A stretch of DNA of 64,000 bases from positions 186,001 to 250,000 of the forward strand of contig CAVUMI010000005.1 of NCBI GenBank assembly GCA_963742585.1, read 5' to 3'. Source of the stretch: JACDEA01 sp963742585 (GTDB lineage Bacteria > Actinomycetota > Acidimicrobiia > Acidimicrobiales > JACDEA01). This document shows, in pieces, positions 9,779 through 20,370 of this stretch. The notes below the pieces were generated by a model that saw only the letters and a program-made list of their open reading frames with translations, searched no databases and was not told the origin of the DNA. Both the position numbers and the translations under genes were made by a program. The stretch's first letter is position 1. Every line of letters starts with the position of its first letter.

Positions 9779-12329
9779 GCCTCTCCGTCCACCGGCTGCG
9801 CTGCGAGCACCTGGTCGATCCGCTCGGGATCGACACCACCGAGCCGCGGCTGAGCTGGCAGGTGCACGCGACGCGCAACGGCACCGAGCAGGTCGCCTAC
9901 CAAGTGCTGGCCGCGTCGAGCCCGGATCGGCTGGCCGCGGGCGTCGGCGACCTGTGGGACAGCGGCCGCGTTCGAGTCGGCCGAGTGCTCCTCGTGCCGT
10001 GGAACGGACCTGCGCTGGGAAGCCGTCAACGCGTGCACTGGACGGTGCAGGTGTGGGACGACGTCGGCGACTGCTCCGGGTACGCGCCCGCCGCGTGGTG
10101 GGAGATGGGGTTGCTCGACGCCTGCGGACTGGAGCGCAGACGTGGATCGCCGCGCCGGAGCCGCACACCGAGTCGTCAGTGCATCTACTTCCGCTCATCA
10201 CTGGTTGTCGACGGACCCGTCCGCGAAGCGCGCGCCTACGCCACCGCACTGGGCGTGTACGAACTGACCGTCAACGGACATCGCGTGACGACGCGCAGCT
10301 TCCTCCCGGGATGGACCGACTACCACCAGCGGATCCAGTACCAGGTGCTCGACCTGACCGATGCGCTGGAGCCCGGCGAGAACGAGATCGGCGCCGCGCT
10401 GGCCGACGGCTGGTACAGCGGCTACGTCGGCTTCGTCGGCGAACGCGAGCACTACGGCGACACCCCACAGCTACTCGTACAGATCGAGGTCGAGACGGAC
10501 GGCGGGCGAACGATTCTGCACGAGCAGTCCGAGGTGGCAGGCGGGCGACGGGCCGATCCGCGCCAGCGACATGCTCAACGGCGAGGTGCAGGACCTCAGC
10601 CTCACGGCAGGCAACTGTCAGTCGGCGCGGGTCACTGCGGGTACCGACGGCAGCGCGGGTGACCTCGCCGGCGCCGCCGGTGCGGTGTACCGAGGAACTG
10701 GCGCCGGCCAGCGTCGACGCGTACCGGCGCCGACTCGCACCTCGTCGATCTCGGCCAGAACATGGTCGGCACGCTTCGGCTGCGATTGGACGGGGTGGCC
10801 GGCACCGACGTGACGGTTCGTCATGCCGAGATGCTCGACGCCGACGGCGCGCTGTACCTCGAGAACCTGCGCGGCGCAGCGGCGATCGACCGCTATGTCC
10901 TCTCGCGGTGCCGGCGTCGAGATCTGCGAGCCGCGCTTCACCTTCCACGGTTTTCGGTATGCCGAAGTCAGTGGATGGCCGGGGGAGCTCGACGCCGCAG
11001 GACGTCACCGGTGTTGTTCTCGGCACCGATGTCGAACCGATCGGGTCCTTCGCCTGCTCCGACGACCGGCTCAACCAGCCTGCACTCGAACATCGTGTGG
11101 GGCGCACGCGGCAACTTTCTCGAGGTGCCCACCGACTGCCCGCAGCGCGACGAGCGGCTCGGGTGGACGGGCGACGCGCAGGTGTTCGTCGAGACGGCGT
11201 GCTATCTCTTCGACACCTCGGCGTTCTACGCGAAGTGGCTGCGCGACCTGGTCGACGCGCAGTCCGACGACGGCGGCTTCCCGGATGTCGCGCCGCGAAT
11301 CGTCGACCCTGCTGACGGTGCGGCCGGCTGGGCCGACGCCGGCACGATCGTGCCGTGGGTCGTGGCTCGGCGGTTCGGTGACGACCGGCTACTGACCGAC
11401 GCCTATCCAGCGATGCGCCGCTGGGTCGACTACGTGCACGCGGCCAACCCCGGGCTGGTCTGGCTCGAGCGGCGAAACAACGACATGGGCGACTGGCTCA
11501 ACGTGGGAGTCGACACCGACAAGGACCTGATCGCCACTGCTTTCTTCGCGCACAGCACGCGGCTCACGGCGCGAGGTGGCCGGCCGCGCTCGGCCTCGAT
11601 GACGCGGCCGAGCTGCACGCGTTGGCCGACGCTATCGGCGCCGCCTTCCGCGCCGCGTTCATGCTCGACGACGGGCGGCTCAAGTGCGAGACGCAAACCG
11701 CCTACGCGCTCGCGCTGCGGTTCGGCCTCGTGCCCCACGACCTGATTGACCGCGGCCGTGGAGCAGCTGGTCGCGGACATAGATCGGCGGGGGCACCTGA
11801 CCACCGGCTTCCTCGGGGTGAACCACCTGTTGCCGGCTCTGTCGATCGGCGGTCGTCACGATGTGGCGTATCGCCTGCTCCTGCACGACGGCTACCCGTC
11901 ATGGCTGTACAGCGTGAAGCACGGCGCCACCACGATCTGGGAGCGCTGGGACGGGTGGACGGCTGAGCGCGGCTTTCAGGATCCGGCCATGAACTCGTTC
12001 AATCACTACGCGTTCGGCGCGGTCGGCGAGTGGCTGTATCGCACCGCGGCGGGCATCGGCTTCGACGAGTCGGTCGCCCGGCGGCCGGGTGCTCGAGATC
12101 GCGCCACAGCCGGATCCCTCGCTTGGACTGGGTCGAGGCCACCTGCGACTCGCCGCTCGGGCCGGGTCGGCTGTGCCTGGCGGCGCGACGATGGAGGGAC
12201 TGTCTCGATGACCGTCGAAATTCCGGTCGGGCGCGTCGGCGCGCGTGCGCGTGCCCGGCTCCGACGCGCCCGTCGAGGTCGGCTCGGGCCGTTACGAGTT
12301 CACCGCACCCCGCCGAGGAGTCCCGATGA
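9775..12329 (+). CDS. Alpha-L-rhamnosidase, GH78 family, many frameshifts
   Basis: It releases terminal L-rhamnose from glycosides. The reconstructed protein is about 845 residues, normal for GH78. Visible blocks in order: N-terminal LRCEHLVDPLGIDTTEPRLSW; beta-sandwich YFRSSL, ARAYATALGVYELTVNG, FLPGWTDYHQRIQY, GENEIGAALADGWYSG; catalytic part VDLGQNMVG, RHAEMLD, then NFLEVPTDCPQRDERLGWTGDAQVF, which holds the acidic residues that bind rhamnose; the (alpha/alpha)6 helices (WLNVGVDTDKDLIATAFFAHS, HGATTIWERWDGWT, MNSFNHYAFGAVGEWLYR) and a beta-sheet tail (APVEVGSGRYEF). About 15 single-base breaks (for example near 10536, 10722, 10907, 11575, 11755, 12078) are present. There is no signal peptide, so it acts in the cytoplasm after uptake. 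It overlaps its neighbours by ATGA at both ends. Confidence 0.88.
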
Positions 12330-13856
12330 CCACAGATCAAGCGTCCCGCCCTGGTCGCCGTGGTCGCGGTCGTGGCCATGCTGTCGGCGGCGTGCAACTC
12401 GACGAACCGCCTGGCCGACACCGCTTCACGGCAGTCAAGCGGTCAATGCCGGCGAAGGCCGGACACGGGGCTGGGCGGCGACGCTGGCCGGCGACCACGC
12501 CGACGCCGGGCGGAACCGGCGCGGCGCCGGCCACGGGCAGAACGGTGGGCTCCACCGCGCGTGCCGGCACCAGCGGCACAGGCGTGCCAGGGACGGCGGC
12601 GGCCGGCCCGGGCCAGATGGCGCCGGGCGTCACCGCTAGCGAGATCAAGATCGGCATCAACCTCGTCAAGGGCGGCGAGGCCATGGGCAACCTCATCGGC
12701 GCCGCACTCAACTTCGGCGACACCGAGGCGCAGGCCAACGCGGTGGTCAACTACATCAACAGCAGAGGCGGCATCGCCGGCCGCAAGATCGTGCCGGTCT
12801 TCTACACCTTCGACCTGGCCCGACTCGGGACTGGCCGACGGCCAGTCCGAGCAGGAGGCCTGCGTGGCGCTGGACCGAGGACAACCGCGTGTTCGCCGCC
12901 ATCAACGTCGCACTGGCCCGCGTCAGGCCCTCCTCGTCTGTCTGGCCAAGCGGGGCGTGCCCGGCATCCACCTCGGCATGCCGATGGACGAGCAGACGCT
13001 CAAGACGTACCGCGACTACTGGTACAGCGGCTACGGCGGCAGCGGGCCTCACCCTCGACCGGCTGGCCGAGAAGCAGGTGAAGGTGTTCGGCGCGCGCGG
13101 GTGGTTCGGTCCCAACGCGGTCGTCGGCATCGAGTACTTCGACGACCCGTCGTACAAGAAGGTGGTCGACGAGCAGTTCGTACCGCTCCTCAAAGCGGCC
13201 GGGCGTCAAGAAGATCGTGCTGCAAGGCGCGCCCCGCGGCGGCACGCGAGGCCACCAGCTACGTCGTGCGCTTCCGCAACGAGGGCGTCACCAACGTGTT
13301 GTTCCTCGGCGAGGGCGGGCTCTACCCGCTGTTCTTCATGCGCGCCGCTGACACGCAGGGCTACTACCCGAAGTACGGGCTGAACACCGACCAGGCGCCC
13401 GGCAGCGTCCTGCAGCGGACGGCGCCGGCTGCGCAACTGCGAAACGCCATCGGCATGGGGTGGACGCCGATCCTCGACGTCGACGCGGCGCACGATCCGG
13501 GCCCGGTGAACCCAGCAACACGCTTGTGTCTCGACATCATGCGCAGGCGCCGGCCAGGACATGTCGGCGCGCCAGCCGCAGATCACCGCGCTGGGCTACT
13601 GCCACGGCCTGTTCTTGCTGCAGCAGACGCGCTGGCGTCAGCCAACGCGACATCACCGTCGGCGGCCTGTCGCGCGGGCGTCGCCGCGCTCGGAACCAGC
13701 TTCGCCGTCGCCCGGCGTGTACGGCACCCGGTACAGCGTCGACTGATGCACGACGGCGTCGACGCGTACCGCGACTTCGTCTTCGACACGGGCTGCAAAT
13801 GCTTCGTCTACACCAGCCCGCCCAAGCTTTTCCCCGTAGGAGGAAGCGCACGATGA
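12326..13856 (+). CDS. Branched-chain amino acid type substrate-binding lipoprotein, frameshifted
   Basis: The ATG at 12326 is preceded by a GAGGAG ribosome site (12315-12320). The signal peptide reads LVAVVAVVAMLSAAC with the lipobox Cys, once one extra base near 12340 is removed. A Gly/Ala/Thr-rich linker follows, then the type I periplasmic binding fold: GVTASEIKIGINLVKGGEAMG, AVVNYINSRGGIAGRKIVPVFY, LVCLAKRGVPGIHLGM, VVRFRNEGVTNVLFLGEGG, YGLNTDQAPGSVLQ, and a C-terminal DGVDAYRDFVFDTGCKCF. About ten single-base breaks lie between 12420 and 13740. About 505 residues is long for the family because of the linker. Sitting inside the rhamnosidase operon, it should capture a rhamnoside or other glycoside for the LivHMG/MFS-LivF importer; the ligand is an inference. 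Confidence 0.85.
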
Positions 13857-14720
13857 CACGCCCTGCACGAAACATCGACCTCGGCCGACGGCGACGGAGC
13901 TGCGCCAGCGGCTCGCCGAGCACGGGCTACATGTTCTTCCGCGGGCTCATCGATGCCGACGGCAGTGCTGCGACACCCGTCGCGCGGTGCTCGGGCGCGC
14001 TCGACGAGTGCGGATGGCTGGCCGACGGCTCGGATCTCGACGCCGCGCTGCCGTCGGACAAGGTTCGCCGGGAGGAGGCCAACGCCGACCCCGCGTACTT
14101 CGAGGCCTACACCGCGATCCAGCGGCTTCAGGCGTTCCACGAACTGGCCCACGCCAAGGGCCTGGTGGCGACGATGGAGCGCATCTTCGACGACGCGGTA
14201 CTCGTGCACCCGCGCAAGATCGCCCGCATCGGCCTGCCGCGCGACGAGTTCGTGGTCGGCGCGCACCAGGACTACCCGCTCAACCAGGGCACGCACCGAC
14301 GTCCTTACCGCGTGGGTTCCGTTGGGTGCGTGTCCCGACGAACTGGGTGGGCTGCGCGTGCTCGCCGGCTCGCAGCAGCCGGGCTCTGGCCGGTCGAGGC
14401 GGTGCCCGAACGTCGGCGGGCTGCGCGTGGCCGACGAAGGTCGACGACGACGCCGGGATGGCTCACGACCGACTTCGAAGCGGGCGACGTGCTTGTGTTC
14501 CACAGCCTTACCGTGCATGCGGCCAAGCGGAACCACACCGACCGGCTGCGGCTGTCGGCTGACTTCCGCTACCAGGCGGTCGCCGATCCGATCGTGCGAG
14601 GACTCCCTCGTGCCGCATTACTTCCCCGTGGTGCCCGGCCACGACGAGCTGACCGCGGGCTGGACATCGCCAACGGCGGTGGCCGCTCCGGAAGGCCTTA
14701 CGGTGGTCGCCGTCGTTTGA
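13853..14720 (+). CDS. Phytanoyl-CoA dioxygenase (PhyH) family protein, copy 2, frameshifted
   Basis: ATG 13853 overlaps the stop of the binding protein and has a strong GGAGGA site at 13840-13845. The reconstructed protein has about 285 residues. Family blocks: HGYMFFRGLIDAD at the N terminus, FHELAHAKGLVATMERIFDDAVLVHP, VVGAHQDYPLNQGT with the Fe(II) ligands His and Asp of HxD, AWVPLGACPDELGGLRVLAGSQ, and FEAGDVLVFHSLTVHAAKRN with the distal His. Breaks are near 13885, 13965, 14302, 14400, 14450 and 14600. It differs clearly from the other two PhyH genes of the region, so the copies are not a recent duplication. It probably oxidises a product or substrate of the imported glycoside. Confidence 0.8.
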
Positions 14721-14796
14721 CCCATTCGCCGGCCCACCCGAGCCGGTCCACTCACGTCTCATCCAACTCGTCTCAGGGCTTCCCGAAAGGACTCCA

Positions 14797-15963
14797 ATGG
14801 ATCGACGCAGATTTCGTCAAGGCGGGTGCGGCCACGGCCGGGTTGTTGGCCACCGGCGCGTGGCGCCGGCCGGTCGCCGCCGCGCCGGGCGATCCGCTGC
14901 CGCCGCTGGCGTGGCTGCCCACGAGCCTCTCGCCGGTCCTCACCCACACCGCGGTTCCCTCCAACATCGAGACCCAGTGGAATCACACCTCGGTTCTCCC
15001 TGCCGGCGCGCTGCTGGGCGCCGCGGCGATCGACAAGTGGTACCTGTTCCGGTGGACGCACGACACCAGCCACATCTACCTCTACACCGCGCCAAAGATC
15101 ACTGGGCCGTTCACGCTTATCCCCGGGTCGGCGACGCGCCCACCCCGTATCCCGCGGGCTACATCGTCGGCCACTTCTCCTCCGGCGACATCGTGTGGGA
15201 TCCGGTTGGTAAGCAGTTCGTGTCGTCACCACACGGCGTGCAGGATCACATCGTCCCCGGCAACGCCGAGCCCATGCAGGACTCGTTCATCATCACGTCC
15301 AAGGACGGGCTCAACTGGGAGTGGGAGGGCGGTGACAACCGGCCGCGGCTGCGCTGCGGCGGACCTGGCACGCCCGATGGCATCCACACCGGCTACGGCC
15401 GGTTGTTGCGGGACATGAACGGCAACATCACCACGCACCACGGGCGCTACTGGTGGATCTACCGGGCCCAGCAACTCGACGTCGGACATGAACCCGTTAG
15501 CGCCGACGTTCCGCGCTCTTGGTACGAAGTACACGCCGTATCTGGCCAGCGCGGCCAGCCTCAGCAGTGACTTCGACCAGAAGCAGAAAGCGTTCGACTC
15601 CTACACCTTGAACTCGGCCTGAAGCCTTCGGCTGCTTCCTGCGGGCCGGCGGCACCCATCACACCTACATCGGCCAGGGGCTACCCGACCCGCCGATTGT
15701 TCCGACGAAGTCGGTGTACTACCGCACCCTGACGGACGACATGACGTTCGTCCCGGTGCCGATCGTCCCTGTCATGCCGACGACGCCGCGGGGCGCCATC
15801 ATCGACGACAGCACCGATCATCCGCGACCCGGAGACGGGGATGATCTACCTGTGTCACACCACCGCGGCGCTCAACCCCGACCCGAGCCTCACCTCCACA
15901 GTCGAGGTATGGGTGTACCGCGCCACCGAGCTCCCCCAAGTCCGCATCAAGCTGCTGCAGTAG
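14797..15963 (+). CDS. Tat-exported protein of unknown function, possibly a beta-propeller glycoside-acting protein
   Basis: With one surplus T removed near 14820, the start reads MDRRRFVKAGAATAGLLATGA, a clear twin-arginine signal peptide followed by an Ala-rich cleavage region. The mature protein (about 355 residues) has repeated strand-like units with aromatic residues: KWYLFRWTHDTSHIYLYTAPKITGPF, GYIVGHFSSGDIVWDPVGKQFV, QDSFIITSKDGLNWEW, CFLRAGGTHHTYIGQ, IIRDPETGMIYLCHTTA, VEVWVYRATELPQVRIKLLQ. This pattern resembles five-bladed propeller GH43/GH117-type proteins, but I cannot see enough to name a family. Breaks lie near 14820, 15125, 15480, 15620 and 15815. As the last gene of the operon and the only Tat substrate, it may act on the glycoside outside the cell. 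Confidence 0.62.
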
Positions 15964-16038
15964 TCGACTAGCCCTCGCCGAACTGTCAGTGAAAACGTAG
16001 GCAAACCCCCGCCGCGATTCCGCTGTCAGTGCGTAGGA

Positions 16039-17836
16039 CTAGCCGACGGGGAAGTAGACGGTGTAGGGCTCGTCGATGACGCTGTAGAGCGGCACGAAAC
16101 GGAAGCCGTTGTCGATGCCATGGGTGCGGTGGGTGTACTCCTGGAATGCGCCGTCGAGGGCGCGCTCGGCGTCCGGCCGGAGCATCGTCGTCGGGTCGGT
16201 CGACATCACCGCGCAACAGGCGCTCGCCGTCGCACAGGCCGGCCAGGACGACCGGCCCGTCGACGAAGGCGACGGTGTCCGGTGCGTCGGGGAGCGCTGG
16301 CGCGACCACCCGGCGCGGGAGCTCGAGCCGCATCGTCGAGTGGTGCCACTTCCGGTGCAACCGATGGATCGTGCCCGGCGCGTTCGGTAGCTCGATCCGT
16401 TCACCGTCGATGTCGATCACGGCCGCGGCCGGCCAGCCAGCCGGGGAGTCGCAGCCCGATCGCGGTATCGGTTGGGCTGTCGCAGTCGACCGACAGCTCG
16501 ACGACCATGGCGTCGGGGCGGCGGACGGGCCGCACGGCGCGGTAGTCGGCCTTGCCCGGGTCGCCCGGCCGTGACTCGAAGCTCTGGCGAACGCGCGACC
16601 GGCCCGCTCGGAGTTCGCTCGGCACGTACTGCGCGACGACGATGCCATCGGCGTCGTTGAAATAGACGTCATCGGCGTGTTCGGCGTGGGCTTGTACCAG
16701 CGTGGCCACGCAACACCAGAAGCTCTCGGTGGGCGTCGACCACGTCTTGCGGCCGCCGCCGCGCAGCGGCAGGTAATAGGTGACCATGCCGGTCGCCGGG
16801 TGCTGCTGCGCCAGGATGCCGTTGTAGAGGTTGCGCTCGCGGTAGTCGGCGTATTCCGGGTCACCGGTCCAGCGGAGCAGGTACGACGCCAGCCGGTTCA
16901 TGTTGTAGACGGTGCAGTGTTCCTGGGTGGTGTCGCTCAACCGGGCCGACAGTTCGCCCGGCGCGGCCCATACCTCGGCGCTAGGTCTGACCGCCGGTGC
17001 AGAACTGGTCGCGACGCGTGACCGCGCAGTCCCAGTACGCCTCGGCGATGTCGCGCCAGCGCTGCTCGCCGGTGACCTCCCACGCGCGGGCCGCGCCGTG
17101 CGCCTCGGGGATCGTCATGTTGGCGTGATGGTTGGTGAGGATGTCCTCGCCGGCGAGCAGCGGGTCGAAGAGCCGCCGCCGGTAGTAGCGGTTCATCAGC
17201 TCGAGGTGCTCCTCGTCCTTCGTGACGGCGAAGAGATCGGCCCACAGTTCGAGCATGGCGTTGGTCTCGAAGTCGAACAGCTCGTCGAGCTCGTCGCTGA
17301 CTCATCGCGCCGGTCCACCGTGAGAACCACCGCGCTGCGTTGACCACGATGTCGAGAGCCTGCTCGTTGCCGGTGAGCCGGTGCGTCTCGAGGAGACCCA
17401 TCAACGTCTTCTGGGCGACGTAGTGCGGCGCCCAGATGGGGCGGCCCTGCGCGATCCAGTGGAGGTACTTCTCGGGTATGCCGGCGACCCACTCCCCGCC
17501 GTTGGCCTCCTGGCAGCGACCCAGACCGGCGACGACCTCTTCGACCTGCGCGCCGAGCACCGCATCCGGCGCGACGATCGAGACCCGTGCCGCGGCGGCC
17601 AACCAGTGGCCGACGAAGTGACTGCGCACCTGGGAGTTGGGCGACTCCCACCCCCAGTGGATGTCGCCGGGCTTCTCCGGCGGCCCCCACAGTCCCGCCT
17701 CGAAGAGGTGGTTCTGCAGCAGGTTCTCGGTGCGCAGGCTGCGGAGGTAGCGGTGGTTGAGGTCGAAGCGTTGCTGAAACAGCCCGGGCTGGAGCCGTAC
17801 ACGGCCGGGAGCGAACGGCTGGAAGACGTCGGTCAT
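16039..17836 (-). CDS. Beta-L-arabinofuranosidase-like glycosidase (DUF1680, GH127), frameshifted
   Basis: The reconstructed length is 598 residues, normal for the family. The N-terminal part is intact (ENLLQNHLFEAGLWGPPEKP, WLAAAARVSIVAPDAVLGAQVEEVVAGL, HYVAQKTLMGLLETHRLTGNEQAL). The GH127 zinc and cysteine catalytic signature is visible: the Glu and Cys in TTQEHCTVYNMNRL and the paired Cys in ESFWCCVATLV. Beta-sandwich segments follow (ELPNAPGTIHRLHRKW). Breaks near 17300, 16988, 16432 and 16210 each restore the family sequence in the next frame. No signal peptide is present, so it is cytoplasmic. The start ATG 17836 is 4 bases after the CocE stop, so both are one transcription unit. It likely removes arabinose-type sugars from the same class of substrate as the rhamnosidase. 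Confidence 0.85.
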
Positions 17837-17840
17837 GTGA

Positions 17841-19460
17841 TCACTTCGTTATCGGCAACGTCACGCGCGACGGCCGGGCGCCGCCGAGGTGCACAGTCTG
17901 GTGGGCGCCGTGGAGCGACGTCGCCTCGCCGGCGTGAGCATTCGTCGACGGGTTGCGATCGAGCCGCGGAAAATTCGATGACGACACGTCCACCCGTATG
18001 CGGTGCCCGGCGCGGAAGCAGAGGGCGGTCGACCCTACCGCAACCTCCACGTAACGGGGACGGCCCGGCGTGAACGCCAGACGGCGTACCGAGTCCACGA
18101 CGTTGAATGCGCGTCCGTCGGGGTGCACGTCCACCAGCTTGACCGTGACGTCGGCCGACTGGCCTGTGGTCGAGAAGCGGATCGTGGCCTTAACCGGCCC
18201 GATCACCGTGAGGTCGCGGCTCAGGGGATCGGACGTATAGACGAGGACGTCGGGCCGCGCTCTCGACCGGGCGCTGGTCGACGGGTCCGGCCATCGGCAG
18301 GAAGGGACCGAGGGCGCGGCCGCCCCGGGTGGGGACGGGGTCGTGCGGGTCGTAGTCGAAGGTGTCGATCGACCGCGTGGGGGGTGCCTCGGGAGATCGC
18401 AGCGCGCCGCCCGAGCCCAGGTACAGGTCGGTCTCGGTGGCCGGCGGTGGCCAGTCAGTGAAGTCGCGCCACTCGTTCAGGCCCATGACGAAGAGCCGGG
18501 CGCCGCCCTCGACGCTCTCACCATCGACAGCCCGACGCACCCAGCGCAGCGCCTCACCCCGGACATCGGCCGCCGGTCCCGAGGTCGGACCGAACGCCAT
18601 CTCCGGAGTCGCGTCGGCGAACAGACCGGCGTGCGTCCACGGTCCGACGACGATGCGCTGACCAGCCCGTCGCGCTCGACGGCGCCGCGGTGGCCAGGCC
18701 TTTCCACGCCCGCAAGGAGCCATCGCAGAACAGGTCGAACCAACCGGCCACGTGGAAGGCGGGCACGTCGATGTGCTTGAACGCCTTCGCGACCGCCACC
18801 GGGCGCCACGTCGGCCGGGGGTCGACGGCCAGCCATTCGGCAAACGCCGGGAACGCGTCGCGCACGGGGTGATCACCGAGCGTGTGTGAGTAAAGAGCAT
18901 CGAAATCGGACGCGAGCTCGGCGCGCTGGGCGAGCGCCGCGGGATCCGCACGCGGGTCGCTGGCCGCCATCAGCAGCGCCCACGGCATGGCGAAGCCGAG
19001 CTGCAGCGCGCCGCCCTCGTAGGTCCAGCCCTCGTCGTACCAGGCCGAGGTGACCATCGGCGCCATCGCCCGGAGGGCGGGCGGCCGTTCGGCCGCGGCA
19101 AGCCACTGGGTCGCGCCGAGGTAGCTCGCGCCCCAGCCGGCGACGCGGCCATCCGACCATGGCTGGCGCGGCGCACCAGGCGATGGTGGCGGCGCCGTCC
19201 TTGCGTTCCTGGCGGAACGGATCGAACGAACCCTCGGAGTCGAATCGGCCGCGGACGTCCTGGATCACCACCGACCAACCCAGTTGTGTCAGCCCGACAA
19301 CGTCCTCGGCGGCGCGTGACGCGGCGCGTGAGTACGGCGTGCGCACCAGAAGTGTGGGCCGGGCGACACCGTTGTCGACGGTGGCTACGTCGGCGGTCAG
19401 CACGGTGCCGTCCCGCATCGGGATCAGCGCCTCCTCGACCCGTATCGCTCCTCCGCCCAT
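17841..19460 (-). CDS. CocE/NonD-type alpha/beta hydrolase (X-Pro dipeptidyl-peptidase S15 family), frameshifted
   Basis: The CocE/NonD family hydrolyses esters or N-acyl bonds. ATG 19460 is chosen because an AGAGGGG site lies just upstream; the frame could start earlier at 19493. Family blocks: RVEEALIPMRDGTVLTADV, RTPYSRAASR, VVIQDVRGRFDSEGSFDPF, the nucleophile motif GWGASYLG (Ser of GxSYxG, visible after correcting a break near 19160), VAGWFDLFCDGSLRAW, VVGPWTHAGLF with the catalytic His, and a C-terminal jelly-roll (ADVTVKLVDVHPDGRAFNVVD, RIRVDVSSSNFPRLDRNP). Breaks are near 19160, 18680 and 18265. The roughly 540 residues are normal. It probably removes acyl groups from the glycoside substrate processed by its neighbours. 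Confidence 0.85.
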
Positions 19461-19492
19461 ATCCCCTCTGTGAAGTCTTGTTGAATCGAACA

Positions 19493-19511
19493 TTACCGTC
19501 AGTTACCGTCA
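19493..19511. promoter_or_regulatory. Direct repeat in the divergent promoter of the hydrolase and epimerase genes
   Basis: TTACCGTCA occurs at 19493-19501 and again at 19503-19511, 10 bases apart and so on the same face of the helix, within the 58-base gap between divergent starts at 19460 and 19519. This is a plausible operator for a regulator that coordinates both arms of the glycoside region. No regulator gene lies next to it. Confidence 0.4.
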
Positions 19512-19518
19512 CACCGCG

Positions 19519-20370
19519 ATGGCTGTTCAGTTAGAGGCCGGTTCGGCCCGAGTAGCGATCTTTCCGGAACACGGCGGCCGGCTGGGCCAGATCGAGATCG
19601 ATGGCACGCCTCTGCTCCGCGGCTCCGAAGATGCGCAGCTCGGCTGGGGTTCCTGGGGGAGTTATCCGTTGCTGCCGTGGTCGAATCGCATCCCCGACGG
19701 TCGGTTCGAATTCGAGGGTCGCGAGCTGCGCGTGCCGGTGAACTTCGACGACGGCAGCGCGCTTCACGGACTGACCGCCTGGCTGCCGTGGACTGTGACC
19801 GAGAGCGACGCGACGCGTGTCGGACTCGAAGTGGCGGTAGCCGAAGGTTCATACGACGTCGTCGGTCGCCAGACGTTCGCTCTCACCGAGACCCACCTCG
19901 ACCAGACCCTCGAGGTCATCAACCGCGGTACCGACCGGGTGCCGGTCGGGTTGGGGATCCACCCGTGGTTCCGGGTCGGGCCGGTGCAGGTGCCGGCCGA
20001 CGAGATGTGGCCGGGCGACGGTCCGATGCCCACCGGGCCGCCGGTGCCGGTCGGTCCCGACGAGGACCTGCGTACCAAGCGCCTCGCCCCACCGATGGAC
20101 CGGTGCTACACCGGTCTGAGCGGCATGTCAGCGGAGATCGCCGCCTTGCGGCTCCACTGGTCGGATCCGATCACACAAGTTGTCGTCTTCAGCGGTGTCT
20201 CCGAGTACGTGTGCGTCGAGCCGGTCACCATGGCCAACGACGGCTTCCGCCTCGCCGAGGCAGGTGTGCTCGGCACCGGCGTTATCGCCCTCGACCCCGG
20301 CGAGTCGACCTCGGTGCTCTATCGCTTCGAATGGAATAGTGGTGCGCATGTCGACCGACCTGGGGTTTGA
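19519..20370 (+). CDS. Aldose 1-epimerase (mutarotase) family protein
   Basis: It interconverts sugar anomers so that free sugars reach the isomerase or kinase. The 283-residue single frame starts at ATG 19519. It shows the galactose mutarotase-like fold with GSWGSYPLLPWSNRIPDGRF, the conserved His in SALHGL, the catalytic acid His in GLGIHPWF and the catalytic base Glu in YVCVEPVTMAND. The gene overlaps the start of the BVMO gene by 23 bases. Its place among rhamnose- and arabinose-releasing enzymes suggests that it handles L-rhamnose or arabinose set free by those hydrolases; the exact sugar is inferred. Confidence 0.88.
   Translation: MAVQLEAGSARVAIFPEHGGRLGQIEIDGTPLLRGSEDAQLGWGSWGSYPLLPWSNRIPDGRFEFEGRELRVPVNFDDGSALHGLTAWLPWTVTESDATRVGLEVAVAEGSYDVVGRQTFALTETHLDQTLEVINRGTDRVPVGLGIHPWFRVGPVQVPADEMWPGDGPMPTGPPVPVGPDEDLRTKRLAPPMDRCYTGLSGMSAEIAALRLHWSDPITQVVVFSGVSEYVCVEPVTMANDGFRLAEAGVLGTGVIALDPGESTSVLYRFEWNSGAHVDRPGV

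Noticed and set aside
6430..12080. Programmed ribosomal frameshifting
   Set aside because: The breaks are numerous, lie at varied sequences without slippery heptamers or following pseudoknots, and always need the removal of one base. Sequence error is simpler.
15983..16031. Direct repeat CTGTCAGTG at 15983-15991 and 16023-16031
   Set aside because: Only nine bases, between two convergent 3' ends, with nothing else to support a site.
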